From Desulfuromonas sp. CSMB_57 (GTDB lineage: Bacteria > Desulfobacterota > Desulfuromonadia > Desulfuromonadales > Syntrophotaleaceae): DNA of 54,408 nt. Shown here in pieces: positions 8,657-17,770 of the stretch (position 1 is its first letter; each line of letters opens with the position of its first letter). The DNA lies in assembly GCF_020194955.2 (NCBI RefSeq), contig NZ_JAFCIY020000002.1, positions 1 through 54,408 of the forward strand. Direction: 5' to 3'. Position numbers and translations under genes: made by a program. Under the pieces are notes generated by a model, which was not told the DNA's origin, made no database searches, and worked only from the letters and a program-made list of their open reading frames with translations.

Positions 8657-9733
8657 ATGCGAATTCTAATCGTCAAAATCAGCGCCTTGGGAGATGTCGT
8701 CCATTCTCTGCCGGTCTTGGCCTATATCAAGAAACTCCATCCGGAAGCTGAAATTGATTGGTTGGTAGAGGAGGGCCTGGCACCACTCCTCGAAGGGCAT
8801 CCTTTATTGCATCGGGTGCATCGTCTGGGCTTCAAACGCTGGCGCCGTCAGGGGTTTATTGTTTTGCTGCGTGGTCTGCTGGAGATGGCACGTACCCTGC
8901 GGCGACAGCCCTACGATGTGGTACTCGACCTGCAGGGTAACTGCAAAAGTGGCTTGTTCACCCTGCTGTCCAAGGCACGGTTGCGGTACGGTTTTGCTCG
9001 CCACGGGGTGCGGGAGTGGCCCAATCTTCTGGCCACCAACCGGAAGGTGGTTTTGGGCGAAGCCGATCACCATATCAGCGACCGCTCCCTGGCCGTGGCG
9101 CGGGAAGCATTTCCCAGCGGTGGCAAAGCTCCTTTGGCCGGGCCGCTCCATGTCGATGAGGGTGCTGCCGCCCAAGTAGATCGGCAGCTGCATCAGGCCG
9201 GTTTTGATGGACAGCCGTTGCTTGTGTTACAGTACGGAACTACCTGGCGAACCAAGTTGTGGTCGCTGGACTACTGGCGGGAGTTGGTGCGCCGCCTGAC
9301 TCTGGAAAACGGTTTTCGGCCGGTCCTCATCTGGGGCAACGATGAGGAACGGCAGGCGGCGGAATTGATTGCCGCGGCAAGCAACGGCCGTGCCGTCATC
9401 TGGCCGCGGGCTTCTCTTCAGGAGCTGGTGGCCCTGTTGCAGCGGGCCGCCCTGGTTGTGGGCGGCGATACCGGCCCAATCCATATTGCCGCGGCTCTGC
9501 AAAGACCCACCGTTTCCATTTTTCGCGCTACCGATGCCACGCGCAACGGACCGCGAGGCAAGGAACATATACGTCTGCAGGCGCCCATGCCTTGTGGACC
9601 CTGCCTGAAAAAGACTTGTCCGCAGGATGCGGAATGTGCCAGAAGCATCAGTGTAAGCCAAGTTCATGAAGCAGTATCGAAACTTTTGGCCTTTGGGTCC
9701 GGTTGCGGGAGAACGACAGATGAAGATAGATGA
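8657..9733 (+). CDS. waaC: LPS heptosyltransferase, GT9 (WaaC-like)
   Basis: This 358-residue GT9 enzyme begins [20 protein letters not shown], the hallmark of heptosyltransferase I, which adds the first L,D-heptose to Kdo2-lipid A. Mid-protein [12 protein letters not shown] and C-terminal [23 protein letters not shown] complete the family pattern. Four cysteines occur in the tail ([15 protein letters not shown]), a feature common in these proteins from deltaproteobacteria. CCGGAG lies upstream of ATG 8657. The next gene, gmhA, starts inside its last codons (14-base overlap), tying heptose synthesis to transfer. WaaC rather than WaaF is a judgement from the N-terminus. Confidence 0.82.
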   Translation: MRILIVKISALGDVVHSLPVLAYIKKLHPEAEIDWLVEEGLAPLLEGHPLLHRVHRLGFKRWRRQGFIVLLRGLLEMARTLRRQPYDVVLDLQGNCKSGLFTLLSKARLRYGFARHGVREWPNLLATNRKVVLGEADHHISDRSLAVAREAFPSGGKAPLAGPLHVDEGAAAQVDRQLHQAGFDGQPLLVLQYGTTWRTKLWSLDYWRELVRRLTLENGFRPVLIWGNDEERQAAELIAAASNGRAVIWPRASLQELVALLQRAALVVGGDTGPIHIAAALQRPTVSIFRATDATRNGPRGKEHIRLQAPMPCGPCLKKTCPQDAECARSISVSQVHEAVSKLLAFGSGCGRTTDEDR

Positions 9734-10292
9734 TATACGTGCCAATTTTTTCGAACTGCAGGAAGCCTTTGCACAGTTGGCGGACCAGGTTGGCGACCAA
9801 ATGCTCCAATGTGGGCAAGAAATTGTTCGGTCATTGCGGCAAGGAAAAAAGGTATTGGTTTTTGGCAATGGCGGGTCCGCCGCCGACGCCCAACATTTTG
9901 CTGCCGAGTTGGTGGGGCGTTTTTTAAAGGAACGACGGGGGTTGCCGGCAATTGCGTTGACTACTGACTCATCTATCCTTACCGCAGTGGGAAACGATTA
10001 CGGATTCGACGAAATATTCAGCCGGCAGGTTGAGGCACTAGGCTGCCCTGGTGATGTGGTTATCGGTATCTCTACCAGTGGCAATTCAAAAAATGTCTAT
10101 AATGCCTTGCGCGTCGGAAAAGAAAGAGGTTGTCTGGCCATCGGACTGTTAGGCAGAAATGGTGGCATGATTGCAGATATTGCGGATATTAATCTCATTG
10201 TTCCTGCATCGGCAACCCCGGTCATCCAAACGGCACATGGCGCCATCATTCATTTTTTATGTGGCTTGATTGAAAACGAGCTATTTGAATAA
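9720..10292 (+). CDS. gmhA: D-sedoheptulose-7-phosphate isomerase
   Basis: This 190-residue SIS-domain enzyme makes D-glycero-D-manno-heptose 7-phosphate, the first step to ADP-heptose. The SIS signature [22 protein letters not shown], the ALTTDSS segment and the [10 protein letters not shown] phosphosugar loop are all present. The C-terminal [18 protein letters not shown] holds the metal-binding His/Glu region. ATG 9720 is chosen because GGGAGAA lies upstream and it gives the normal family length; an in-frame ATG at 9666 adds 18 residues. It overlaps waaC by 14 bases. The other heptose genes hldE and gmhB lie 10 kb downstream. Confidence 0.92.
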   Translation: MKIDDIRANFFELQEAFAQLADQVGDQMLQCGQEIVRSLRQGKKVLVFGNGGSAADAQHFAAELVGRFLKERRGLPAIALTTDSSILTAVGNDYGFDEIFSRQVEALGCPGDVVIGISTSGNSKNVYNALRVGKERGCLAIGLLGRNGGMIADIADINLIVPASATPVIQTAHGAIIHFLCGLIENELFE

Positions 10293-10332
10293 CTACATGT
10301 TCCATTGAGTAGGCGGATGATCCGAGGCCCTG

Positions 10333-11160
10333 ATGCATGAATTACATCTCGAGCCGCCTTTCGAGGCACTCTGGAAAGAGAGGGATCCCTTTATTGAGGT
10401 TGAAAAACTCCAGGGCGTCGTGTTTCGCGAGTTGGAGGCGCGTCGCACTTTGCGCACCGAAATTGAGGGTCGCGGCTATTTTGTAAAAATTCACCGTGGC
10501 GTAGGGTGGAGGGAGATTTGGAAAAATCTTGTCTACTTGCGCCTTCCAGTAATCAGCGCCCGGAATGAGTGGGAGGTCATTCAAAGGTTGCACAAACTTG
10601 GGATACCAACCATGCGGCCGGTCGCCTACGGTATTCAAGGTCGGAATCCGGCTAGCGTGCGATCCTTCATTATTACGGAGGACCTCGGTCACACAATCAG
10701 CCTGGAGGATTTTACCCGCAACTGGGTTGCCGAGCCCCCCCCGGTTTCTCTGAAACGGGCGTTGCTCGAGAGAGTTGCCGACATCGCCGGCAAAATGCAC
10801 CAGGGCGGGATTAATCATCGTGATTTTTATCTCTGTCACCTTCTATTGCATACCGACCAACCCTTTCAGAATGACCAACTGAAAATTTCCCTGATCGATC
10901 TGCACCGAGCCCAATTGCGTTCACGAGTGCCACGGCGCTGGCGGAATAAAGACTTGGCCGGGCTGTATTTTTCTGCTCTGGATGCCGGATTGACCAAACG
11001 CGATCGCTTACGCTTTCTGAAGTGGTATTTTGGCGTCCCCCTACGGATGATCATGGCACAAGAGGCCGGGACTCTCTTGGCGCTTGAGAAAAAAGCAGCT
11101 CGTCTTAGGTCGCGTTTTCAGCGTAAATATGCTCCTTCTCTTAAGGATAACGACCTTTGA
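10333..11160 (+). CDS. waaP: LPS core heptose(I) kinase
   Basis: This 275-residue protein-kinase-like enzyme would phosphorylate the first heptose of the inner core, which strengthens the outer membrane through divalent cation bridging. Typical features are FVKIHRGVGWREI in the N-lobe, IITEDLG, the catalytic loop INHRDFYLCHLLL and the metal-binding LIDLHRAQ followed by RRWRNKDLAGLYFS. Family length is normal. It follows gmhA by 40 bases in the same direction. A second, decayed kinase gene follows directly. Confidence 0.9.
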   Translation: MHELHLEPPFEALWKERDPFIEVEKLQGVVFRELEARRTLRTEIEGRGYFVKIHRGVGWREIWKNLVYLRLPVISARNEWEVIQRLHKLGIPTMRPVAYGIQGRNPASVRSFIITEDLGHTISLEDFTRNWVAEPPPVSLKRALLERVADIAGKMHQGGINHRDFYLCHLLLHTDQPFQNDQLKISLIDLHRAQLRSRVPRRWRNKDLAGLYFSALDAGLTKRDRLRFLKWYFGVPLRMIMAQEAGTLLALEKKAARLRSRFQRKYAPSLKDNDL

Positions 11161-11210
11161 TGATGATGCAGTTTTCGCCTTGGACCCCTCATGAAAAACT
11201 GTGATCCGTC

Positions 11211-11888
11211 ATGGATTTGATTGTTGACAGCTCTTGGCGCCGCGTTTTAGGGGTGACTCCGACAGCCGGGCCATGGCTCTCCGATTTCCTGAAGGATCCG
11301 GAACTGGCCATTTCCCGAGGAGGGCCGCTAAAGCCATGCGACACCACCACAGCGGTAAAATTGGACCCTCATGGCCTTCAGGTGGTGAACAAGCGATATA
11401 ATATTCAAAATCGGAGTAACCGCTTGAGCCGTTGTTGGAGGCCCCGTCGGGCCTGGAGGTGTTGGAAAGCGGCAAAGCACCTCAAAGAACTTGGCATAGC
11501 AACTCCGATGCCATTGGCTATGGGTGAAGAGCGTTGCGCCCCCTTGCGGAGTGGGGCATGACTGATGACGGAATATGTGGGTGGTGGACATCTTCACAAG
11601 CATTTTCCCCCATGGGGCCCACCGCACACGGTTCAGCGAGCGTTTCGCAATCAAAAACCTTTTTCGACGATTGGTTCAGGGCAAAATCAGTCACGGCGAT
11701 ATGAAAGGCACCAATCTGATTTGGTCCAACGAATCGGATCCGGCTAATAGATCTCGATGCCATGACGAAACACAGTGTGGATAGCGAAATTTCGGCTCTT
11801 CTGGAATAAAGATCGAAAACGGTTCCTGCGTAATTGGCTAAAGAAATCCGAACTTTACAAGTGGTTAGATGAATCCTTGCAGCACTGA
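11211..11888 (+). pseudogene. decayed LPS kinase (Kdo/WaaP family) gene
   Basis: Fragments of one kinase appear in different frames. From 11211 one frame gives LKELGIATPMPLA, which is the N-lobe region. After a TGA near 11560 the same frame resumes with TEYVGGGHLHKHFPP. A shift then gives IKNLFRRLVQGKISHGDMKGTNLIW, the catalytic loop (shown here only as HGDMKGTN for the key residues). A further shift gives LIDLDAM, the metal site, and the original frame ends with FWNKDRKRFLRNWLKK and a TGA at 11886-11888. At least three frameshifts and one stop make a functional product unlikely. It lies directly after waaP and may be an old paralogue or a neighbouring kinase of the same core locus. Confidence 0.75.
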
Positions 11889-11985
11889 ATGAGTTTTCCA
11901 AGTAAAATCTTGTCTAGCGAACATTTAGAGTAACTATTTCAAAATGATTTTCATGGAGAGTTGGCAGTATAGCGACATCTAATCA

Positions 11986-13143
11986 ATGAGATACGTATTT
12001 TGTATATTCAAATATTTTCCCTATGGGGGACTGCAACGTGATTTCTTGAAAATTGCACTGGAGTGTCAGCGACGTGGGCATCAAATAGCTGTATATACCC
12101 TGCAATGGCAGGCGGAAGTTCCGCAAGGTTTTGAAATAGAGATTATTCCTTCTCATGCCTTAACCAATGCCGGACGTTGCTTGCAGTTCGCAATGGCTGT
12201 AAAAAAGCGGTTGCAAGAATCACCGGCGGATTGTGTGATTGGTTTCAATAAAATCCCTGGCTTGGATATTTATTTTTGCGGAGATTCCTGCTTCGTAGCC
12301 CGGGAAAAATATAAAAAAAATTTCCTTTCTCGATTTGGATTTAGATATCTCATCTATTCTGCCTTGGAAAGGGCGGTTTTTGAAAAAGCCTCAAAAACTA
12401 AAATATTGACTCTGACCGCGTCGGAAAAGAAAAAATACCAATATTATTATCAAACTTCGGAAGAGCGGTTTCATCAGGTGCCCCCCGGAATCACCTGTGA
12501 TCCAATGGACATGGAGAGAGTTCAAAAATCACGGGATGCCTTTCGTCACGAAATGAACATTCCGGAAGGAACATGTTTACTTTTAATGGTTGGGTCGGGA
12601 TTTCAGACCAAAGGCCTTGACCGCAGTTTGTTGGCGTTCGCTTCGCTGCCTAATGAGTTGCGTAAGAAGTGTTTGCTATGGGTGGTTGGTGAGGGGACCG
12701 AAAAACCATTCGTACGGATGGCGCAGGAACTCGGTGTTGATGGCCAGGTGATGTTTTGGGGGCCGAGATCTGATGTGTTCAGGTTCATGTCGGGGGCCGA
12801 TATTCTATTGCATCCTTCCTACCATGAATTGGCAGGAATGGTATTGCTGGAAGCCATGGCGGTTGGATTGCCGATTCTGGTATCCGATGTATGCGGATAT
12901 GCGTTTCATGTTGCCAAGGCAAAGGCCGGCCTATTAATTTCGTCACCGTTTAAACAAAAAGAAATGAATGAAATATTAGAAAACATGTTGCGGATGTATA
13001 AAAATTCCAGTTGGAAGGTAAATGGAATGTCATATGTCGGCGAAAATGATTTTACCTCCCTGCCCGAAAAGGCGGCGGATATCATAGATTCATTTTCCAA
13101 GTATCATCGTAGATACGCTGATTGTAAAAAATTCTCTCACTAA
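11986..13143 (+). CDS. glycosyltransferase family 4, WaaG-like LPS core transferase
   Basis: This 385-residue GT-B enzyme resembles the WaaG group, which adds the first outer-core hexose to heptose II. It opens with FKYFPYGGLQRDFLKIA, the acceptor-side loop of WaaG, and has VIGFNKIPGLDIYFCGD, then GSGFQTKGLDRSL. The donor motif is HPSYHELAGMVLLEAMAVGLPILV. The 97 bases after the decayed kinase gene show nothing. Codon use is more AT-rich than in upstream genes, and the trend increases in the next genes. Confidence 0.8.
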   Translation: MRYVFCIFKYFPYGGLQRDFLKIALECQRRGHQIAVYTLQWQAEVPQGFEIEIIPSHALTNAGRCLQFAMAVKKRLQESPADCVIGFNKIPGLDIYFCGDSCFVAREKYKKNFLSRFGFRYLIYSALERAVFEKASKTKILTLTASEKKKYQYYYQTSEERFHQVPPGITCDPMDMERVQKSRDAFRHEMNIPEGTCLLLMVGSGFQTKGLDRSLLAFASLPNELRKKCLLWVVGEGTEKPFVRMAQELGVDGQVMFWGPRSDVFRFMSGADILLHPSYHELAGMVLLEAMAVGLPILVSDVCGYAFHVAKAKAGLLISSPFKQKEMNEILENMLRMYKNSSWKVNGMSYVGENDFTSLPEKAADIIDSFSKYHRRYADCKKFSH

Positions 13144-13212
13144 ATTAGAAAAAACTCAGTCTATGGTAAAATTAAAAGAGAATTGCTTTCTATTTAAATA
13201 AGAACAAGACTC

Positions 13213-14181
13213 ATGGACAATTCAGGCAGGCTACTAAATATAAAAAATATAATAAAAAATAGTCTAAGTTCAGTGATATGCAATGATTATGTATTTCTTG
13301 ACTTGCCTTATTATTCAAATATTGGTGACTCGCTAATTTGGAAGGGGACTGAATCGTTCTTGGCAACCCTTCCATATACATGCATATATAGAGCATCTAT
13401 TGAAACGTATATACCACCTGATATCGATAAAGATGTGATTATTTTATTGCATGGTGGTGGCAATTTTGGAGATCTATGGCGTAGGCACACCGAATTTGTT
13501 TTAAAGATTGTTGAAAGATTTTATGATAATAGAATAGTTATCCTTCCTCAAACAGTTCACTATCAAGATCAAACTGTAATGATGGAAGACGCCTTGAAGT
13601 TAAGCATGCATCCCAGATTGAGCATTTGTGCAAGGGATTCCGTGACTAAAAAGCTTCTGGAAAAATACTTTAGTAATCAAATTTTACTTGTTCCAGACAT
13701 GGCATTTTTTATTTTTCCGAAAAAAAATTCAGTTTGTAAAAACAAAAATTTCGATAAGACCTTATTATTGTTCAGGAGAGATAAGGAACTGCGGATTTTT
13801 AATGCTTTTGAAACGTTAAGAAAGCAAAACAATAATGACGAAAAAGATTGGCCTGGAATGGAAAAAAAGCTTTTTTGTACAAAAATTCTTTCCAGGCTAA
13901 TTAAAATTAGAAATAAGATTAAAAATAAAGTAGTCGTATTATATTTATCAAAGTTTATTGACTGGTATGCTCTAAAAATTCATATGCCGAGACTTTATAA
14001 AATTGGATTGAAGTTTATAAATAGCTACGAAAAAATATATTCAACACGACTCCATGGCGCAATCATGGGAATTTTATTGAAAAAACATGTTGTAATTTTT
14101 GACAATTCATATGGAAAAAATAAATCTTTTTATAATACTTGGCTTAATGGTTTTGAGTCTACCTATTTGGTAGAAAAATGA
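13213..14181 (+). CDS. polysaccharide pyruvyl transferase family protein
   Basis: This 322-residue protein resembles the CsaB/ExoV/WcaK family, which adds pyruvate ketals (from PEP) to sugars, although many members have unknown substrates. Visible family marks are LPYYSNIGDSLIWKGTE near the N-terminus, ILLHGGGNFGDLW, VILPQTVHY, CARDS and a C-terminal STRLHGAIMGILLKKHVV. The gene is strikingly AT-rich, with runs of A and T unlike the GC-rich backbone, which suggests recent transfer. It lies between a WaaG-like gene and a GT2 gene on the same strand. Confidence 0.82.
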   Translation: MDNSGRLLNIKNIIKNSLSSVICNDYVFLDLPYYSNIGDSLIWKGTESFLATLPYTCIYRASIETYIPPDIDKDVIILLHGGGNFGDLWRRHTEFVLKIVERFYDNRIVILPQTVHYQDQTVMMEDALKLSMHPRLSICARDSVTKKLLEKYFSNQILLVPDMAFFIFPKKNSVCKNKNFDKTLLLFRRDKELRIFNAFETLRKQNNNDEKDWPGMEKKLFCTKILSRLIKIRNKIKNKVVVLYLSKFIDWYALKIHMPRLYKIGLKFINSYEKIYSTRLHGAIMGILLKKHVVIFDNSYGKNKSFYNTWLNGFESTYLVEK

Positions 14182-14192
14182 GATGTTAAAGC

Positions 14193-15191
14193 ATGAAAGT
14201 TTCCGTTGTTGTTCCTGTTTATAGGGTTGAACCGTATATAAGGCGCTGTTTTGCATCGATATTAGTGCAAACATATACAAAATTGGAGTGCATTTTTATC
14301 GATGATGGGTCTCCGGATAATTGTTACTCAATTCTGAAAAATTTAATTGCAGATTATTGTGGTCCCATAGAATTAAAGTTGATAAAACATGAAAAGAATA
14401 TGGGGTTGTCGGTTGCGCGAAATACAGGGACGTTAGCCGCATCCGGAGATTATATTTTTTACCTAGATAGCGATGATGAAATTTCCGTAAATTGCATCCA
14501 TGATTTAGTCGAATTGGCGCTTAAATATCCCGGTGTTGAAATTGTACAGGGAAATACCAAAACGGTTCCGTTGCAAAGCAATGATTGGCGGAATATAAGG
14601 CTTAAACAATTTCCTGAATATGTAGATGATTTAAAATGGATAGAAAAACATTGTTTTTCAAACCCAAAAATTCCAGTAAATTCATGGAACAAATTGATTT
14701 GTAAGAGATTTATTCTGAATAACAATCTATATTTTTATGAAAATATCGTGCATGAAGATGAACTTTGGATGTTTTATGTATCAAGAAATCTTACCCGTAT
14801 CTGTTTTACTGGAAAGGTTACATATATACATTATATAAATGCACATTCGATAATGCAAAGTTCGAATAATTATAAAAAAATTTATTCATTTTTCAAGATT
14901 ATCGAACACTTGATGGGTGCAGGAACGGAGCAATTATCGGGCCTGGAACGGCAGTATATCCTAAAGTCGTTAAGAAGTAATATGATTAAGGTGAATGTTG
15001 CAAACAATGAAAAAGAACTTTTATCACTCTATAGAAATTTAGCTAAAAAAATTTTAGTTTTTTCATTGAGGAACTTCTTGATATTTGATTCTCTAGCAGT
15101 AGGTATTTTTCTTCTGCCAAGGTTCTTTTATTGTAGCTATTTTGGAAAAAAATTATCAAAAAATATCATTAAGGTCGTGCCTTTTTTTTAG
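14193..15191 (+). CDS. glycosyltransferase family 2 (GT-A)
   Basis: This 332-residue enzyme starts MKVSVVVPVYRVEPYIRRCF and carries FIDDGSPDN, GLSVARNTG and YFLDSDDEIS (written here as FYLDSDDEIS), the GT-A metal and nucleotide sites. The acceptor-side half has HEDELWMFYV. The C-terminal third is hydrophobic and basic, fitting membrane association. It is very AT-rich, like its upstream neighbour, which ends 11 bases before it. The sugar specificity is unknown. Confidence 0.85.
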   Translation: MKVSVVVPVYRVEPYIRRCFASILVQTYTKLECIFIDDGSPDNCYSILKNLIADYCGPIELKLIKHEKNMGLSVARNTGTLAASGDYIFYLDSDDEISVNCIHDLVELALKYPGVEIVQGNTKTVPLQSNDWRNIRLKQFPEYVDDLKWIEKHCFSNPKIPVNSWNKLICKRFILNNNLYFYENIVHEDELWMFYVSRNLTRICFTGKVTYIHYINAHSIMQSSNNYKKIYSFFKIIEHLMGAGTEQLSGLERQYILKSLRSNMIKVNVANNEKELLSLYRNLAKKILVFSLRNFLIFDSLAVGIFLLPRFFYCSYFGKKLSKNIIKVVPFF

Positions 15192-15296
15192 TTATGAACT
15201 TATTTTTAAAGTTCACGGCATTTTTCTAAACCTTTTTTGTGTATCCGGTTTTTGGTATGTTTTTCAAAATTAATTGGCAAATAAGGGATTTTTTTG

Positions 15297-16514
15297 ATGG
15301 GACTGAAAAAAATCATCAGGTTTTGTCTTAAGTTATGGAAGAGTCTATGGACCGCATTTCGTCGTTTTTGGTTTCTTTTTGGTGCGGATATTATTTCTGT
15401 TACAGGTAGTTGTGGCAAGACGAGTACGACCTTTTTTTTATCAAAGATTCTCTGTGACCAGGCGCCTTGCTATGTGGGTATAAGAGAGAACAGTGCAAAG
15501 ACTATTAAGAATAAACTTCGTAAAATTCGCACTCCCTATCGTTTCTATCTTCAAGAGTCCGGCATAGCCTATCCTGGTGATATGAAAAAGATTGTTTCTA
15601 ATTTGCGTCCAAATGTTGGTGTCGTTACGACAATTGGAAGAGATCATCACACAAGCTTTAGAACGCTGGAAGGTACCGCGGCTGAAAAGGGTATTTTGAT
15701 TGAATCTTTGCCGAGGTCTGGGGTCGCTGTGCTGAATGCGGACGATCCTTATGTGATGGGAATGAGGGGAAACACCAGGGCAAAGGTGCTGACCTATGGT
15801 TTGTCTGATGGCGCTGATGTTCAGGGAAGTGAAATTCATTCTGCATGGCCGAACCGTCTTTCTCTCTCTGTAAGGTATAAAGGAGAAATCGTTCGAATCG
15901 AAACGGGTCTGTTTGGTGATCTACTGGTCATTTCACTTTTGGCGGCGATTGCGGGAGGCCTGGCTCTCGGCGTTTCTCTTGAGCAATGTGCCATTTCTCT
16001 GCAGGGCGTTGAGTCATTTCCGGCGCGCCTTTCCATACATCGCAGTATGCAGGGGGGCTGGATTATTAAGGATACGGTCAAGGCGCCTTTTTGGAGCGTG
16101 GAACAGGTACTTCTTTTATTCAAGGACGCCGTCGCACCACGAAAAACGATCTTTTTGGGTTCATTTTCCGATACGCCGGGTTCGGATTCCAATAAGTATC
16201 GTCGGATGGCCAGGGTGGCCTTGGACGTCGCGGATCGAGTTGTCTTTGTGGGCGGAAAAGCTGGTTATGTCAAAAAAATGCAGGATCCTTCGCTGGATGG
16301 GCGACTTTTTGTTTTTGAATCTCATCGGGAGGCCTGTTGGTTTTTAGCTTCCGACATGATTGAAAATGAACTTGTTTTATTAAAATCTAATGTTAATTCT
16401 CATCTCGAAAGGCTAGTTTGCGGACAATATTCAGGGTTCAATTGCTGGAAGGATTCCTGTGAAAAACAAATTGACTGCGAAGAGTGCTCTGAAAGTGGGT
16501 TGACACATGGTTAA
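15297..16514 (+). CDS. Mur-ligase-like ATP-dependent amide ligase in a glycan locus
   Basis: This 405-residue protein has the central and C-terminal domains of Mur ligases. The P-loop is VTGSCGKTSTT, followed by VVTTIGRDHHTSFRTLEG and VAVLNADDPYV. The region IIKDTVKAPFWSVEQVLLLF replaces the MurF-type DDSYNANP segment. The usual MurF N-terminal UDP-binding domain is missing; instead a short basic, hydrophobic stretch precedes the P-loop. Mur ligases join amino acids to a carboxylate through an acyl phosphate, so an aminoacyl transfer onto a sugar acid or lipid-linked glycan is a reasonable inference. It is clearly not the peptidoglycan murF. ATG 15297 (AAGGGA upstream) is preferred to the preceding TTG. 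Confidence 0.75.
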   Translation: MGLKKIIRFCLKLWKSLWTAFRRFWFLFGADIISVTGSCGKTSTTFFLSKILCDQAPCYVGIRENSAKTIKNKLRKIRTPYRFYLQESGIAYPGDMKKIVSNLRPNVGVVTTIGRDHHTSFRTLEGTAAEKGILIESLPRSGVAVLNADDPYVMGMRGNTRAKVLTYGLSDGADVQGSEIHSAWPNRLSLSVRYKGEIVRIETGLFGDLLVISLLAAIAGGLALGVSLEQCAISLQGVESFPARLSIHRSMQGGWIIKDTVKAPFWSVEQVLLLFKDAVAPRKTIFLGSFSDTPGSDSNKYRRMARVALDVADRVVFVGGKAGYVKKMQDPSLDGRLFVFESHREACWFLASDMIENELVLLKSNVNSHLERLVCGQYSGFNCWKDSCEKQIDCEECSESGLTHG

Positions 16515-16562
16515 TACTTATTTTTTATTTTCCTATTCAACTTATTATACGTATTGAATATT

Positions 16563-17720
16563 ATGAAAAAAAAATCCTTTCTATTTGGTAGGATCGTTAA
16601 AAATATTCGCCTAGCTAAAATTAGGTTGCTTAAAACTCCAATTTTCATTGAATCTGGAAAAATCACAGAAAATTCGGTTTCTTTTTTAATTGAAAGGGAT
16701 GGACTAAAAGAAAAATTATATTTGAAATCAAATCATGTGCGTTTTCAAAATAGCCCTGATGTACCATTATTGATAGTATTGCTTCAGGCAATGAAGAGGA
16801 AAAGGAACATTTTTATCAGGGAAACCATCTCTAATGGTTTGATTGTTAATTTAATCCGTTATATGGATATATTCTGCACTTGGCATTCTTCTTATCGACC
16901 CATTAAAATCCATGTCAATAACCCCCCTGGTCAATTTGAAAAAAACTCTTTCGAAAAATCACGGCGAGTAGGGGCGTTTTTTAGCGGCGGGGTCGATTCC
17001 TTTTATACCTTTTTTAAGCACAAAGATGAAATCACCGATTTGATTTTTGTGCATGGCTTTGATGTCCCATTGAGTTCGGTGGAACTGCGTCAGCAAATTC
17101 GCGAAATGGGTTCAAAAGTGGCCGCCGAATGGGGAAAAAGGTTTGTTGAAATTGAAACCAATGCCCGTGATATTCTTAAAGGGTGGGGACATTGGGGTTT
17201 TCATGCGCATGGCCTTGCGTTGGGCACGGTTGCCAGATCCCTTTCCGGTAGTTTTCAAAAAATTTTTATTGCCAGCAGTACTTCCATAGATCAATTAAGG
17301 CCGTGGGGCTCACATCCGGAATTGGATAATCTGTTGGGGGATAGGACAATAGAGATCATCCATGATGGAGTGCAAAAACACAGAAACGAAAAAATTGAAT
17401 ATAGTGTCTCTTATCCTTTTTTCCTGGAAAATCTGCGGGTTTGCTATATAAATCCGGGTGAAGCCTATAATTGTTGCGAATGTGAAAAATGCTTGAGGAC
17501 CATGACTACTCTTTATGCGTTGGGGTGTCTCGGTAAAGCCATACGTTTTCCCAAGCCGTTAAATGCCCGGATGATAAGTAGGTTGGAATTGTCCGATGCT
17601 GGTCAAATTTCCTTTGTTAACTATGCAATAGCTAATTTACAACTTTTGAGGGAACATGGGATGGAAAATTCCGAAGTCTACAACGCTTGGCATGACCTTC
17701 TGGCTAGATACGGACATTAA
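16563..17720 (+). CDS. PP-loop ATP pyrophosphatase-like protein of unknown role
   Basis: This 385-residue protein has the PP-loop signature SGGVDS at residues 141-146 (in GAFFSGGVDSFYTF), so it should adenylate a substrate. Further marks are VHGFDVPLSSVEL, ASSTSIDQLRPWGSHPELD, and a cysteine cluster C304, C305, C307, C310 in YNCCECEKCLRTM. The cluster recalls the zinc site of QueC. It has an extra N-terminal domain of about 130 residues and lacks other queuosine genes nearby, so it is not called queC. It follows the Mur-ligase-like gene by 48 bases on the same strand. It is AT-rich. ATG 16563 is chosen over the TTG at 16554; neither has a clear ribosome site. Confidence 0.7.
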   Translation: MKKKSFLFGRIVKNIRLAKIRLLKTPIFIESGKITENSVSFLIERDGLKEKLYLKSNHVRFQNSPDVPLLIVLLQAMKRKRNIFIRETISNGLIVNLIRYMDIFCTWHSSYRPIKIHVNNPPGQFEKNSFEKSRRVGAFFSGGVDSFYTFFKHKDEITDLIFVHGFDVPLSSVELRQQIREMGSKVAAEWGKRFVEIETNARDILKGWGHWGFHAHGLALGTVARSLSGSFQKIFIASSTSIDQLRPWGSHPELDNLLGDRTIEIIHDGVQKHRNEKIEYSVSYPFFLENLRVCYINPGEAYNCCECEKCLRTMTTLYALGCLGKAIRFPKPLNARMISRLELSDAGQISFVNYAIANLQLLREHGMENSEVYNAWHDLLARYGH

Positions 17721-17770
17721 GAATTCCGGTAAAAATAGATATAATATTGATTATCTTCTTTTTTTCATTT

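Noticed and set aside
15297-16514. Calling the Mur-ligase-like gene murF or folC
   Set aside because: The UDP-binding N-terminal domain and the NANP segment of MurF are missing, and no folate or cell-wall genes are adjacent.
16563-17720. Calling the PP-loop gene queC
   Set aside because: It shares SGGVDS and a cysteine cluster with QueC, but has a 130-residue extra N-terminal domain and no queuosine genes nearby.
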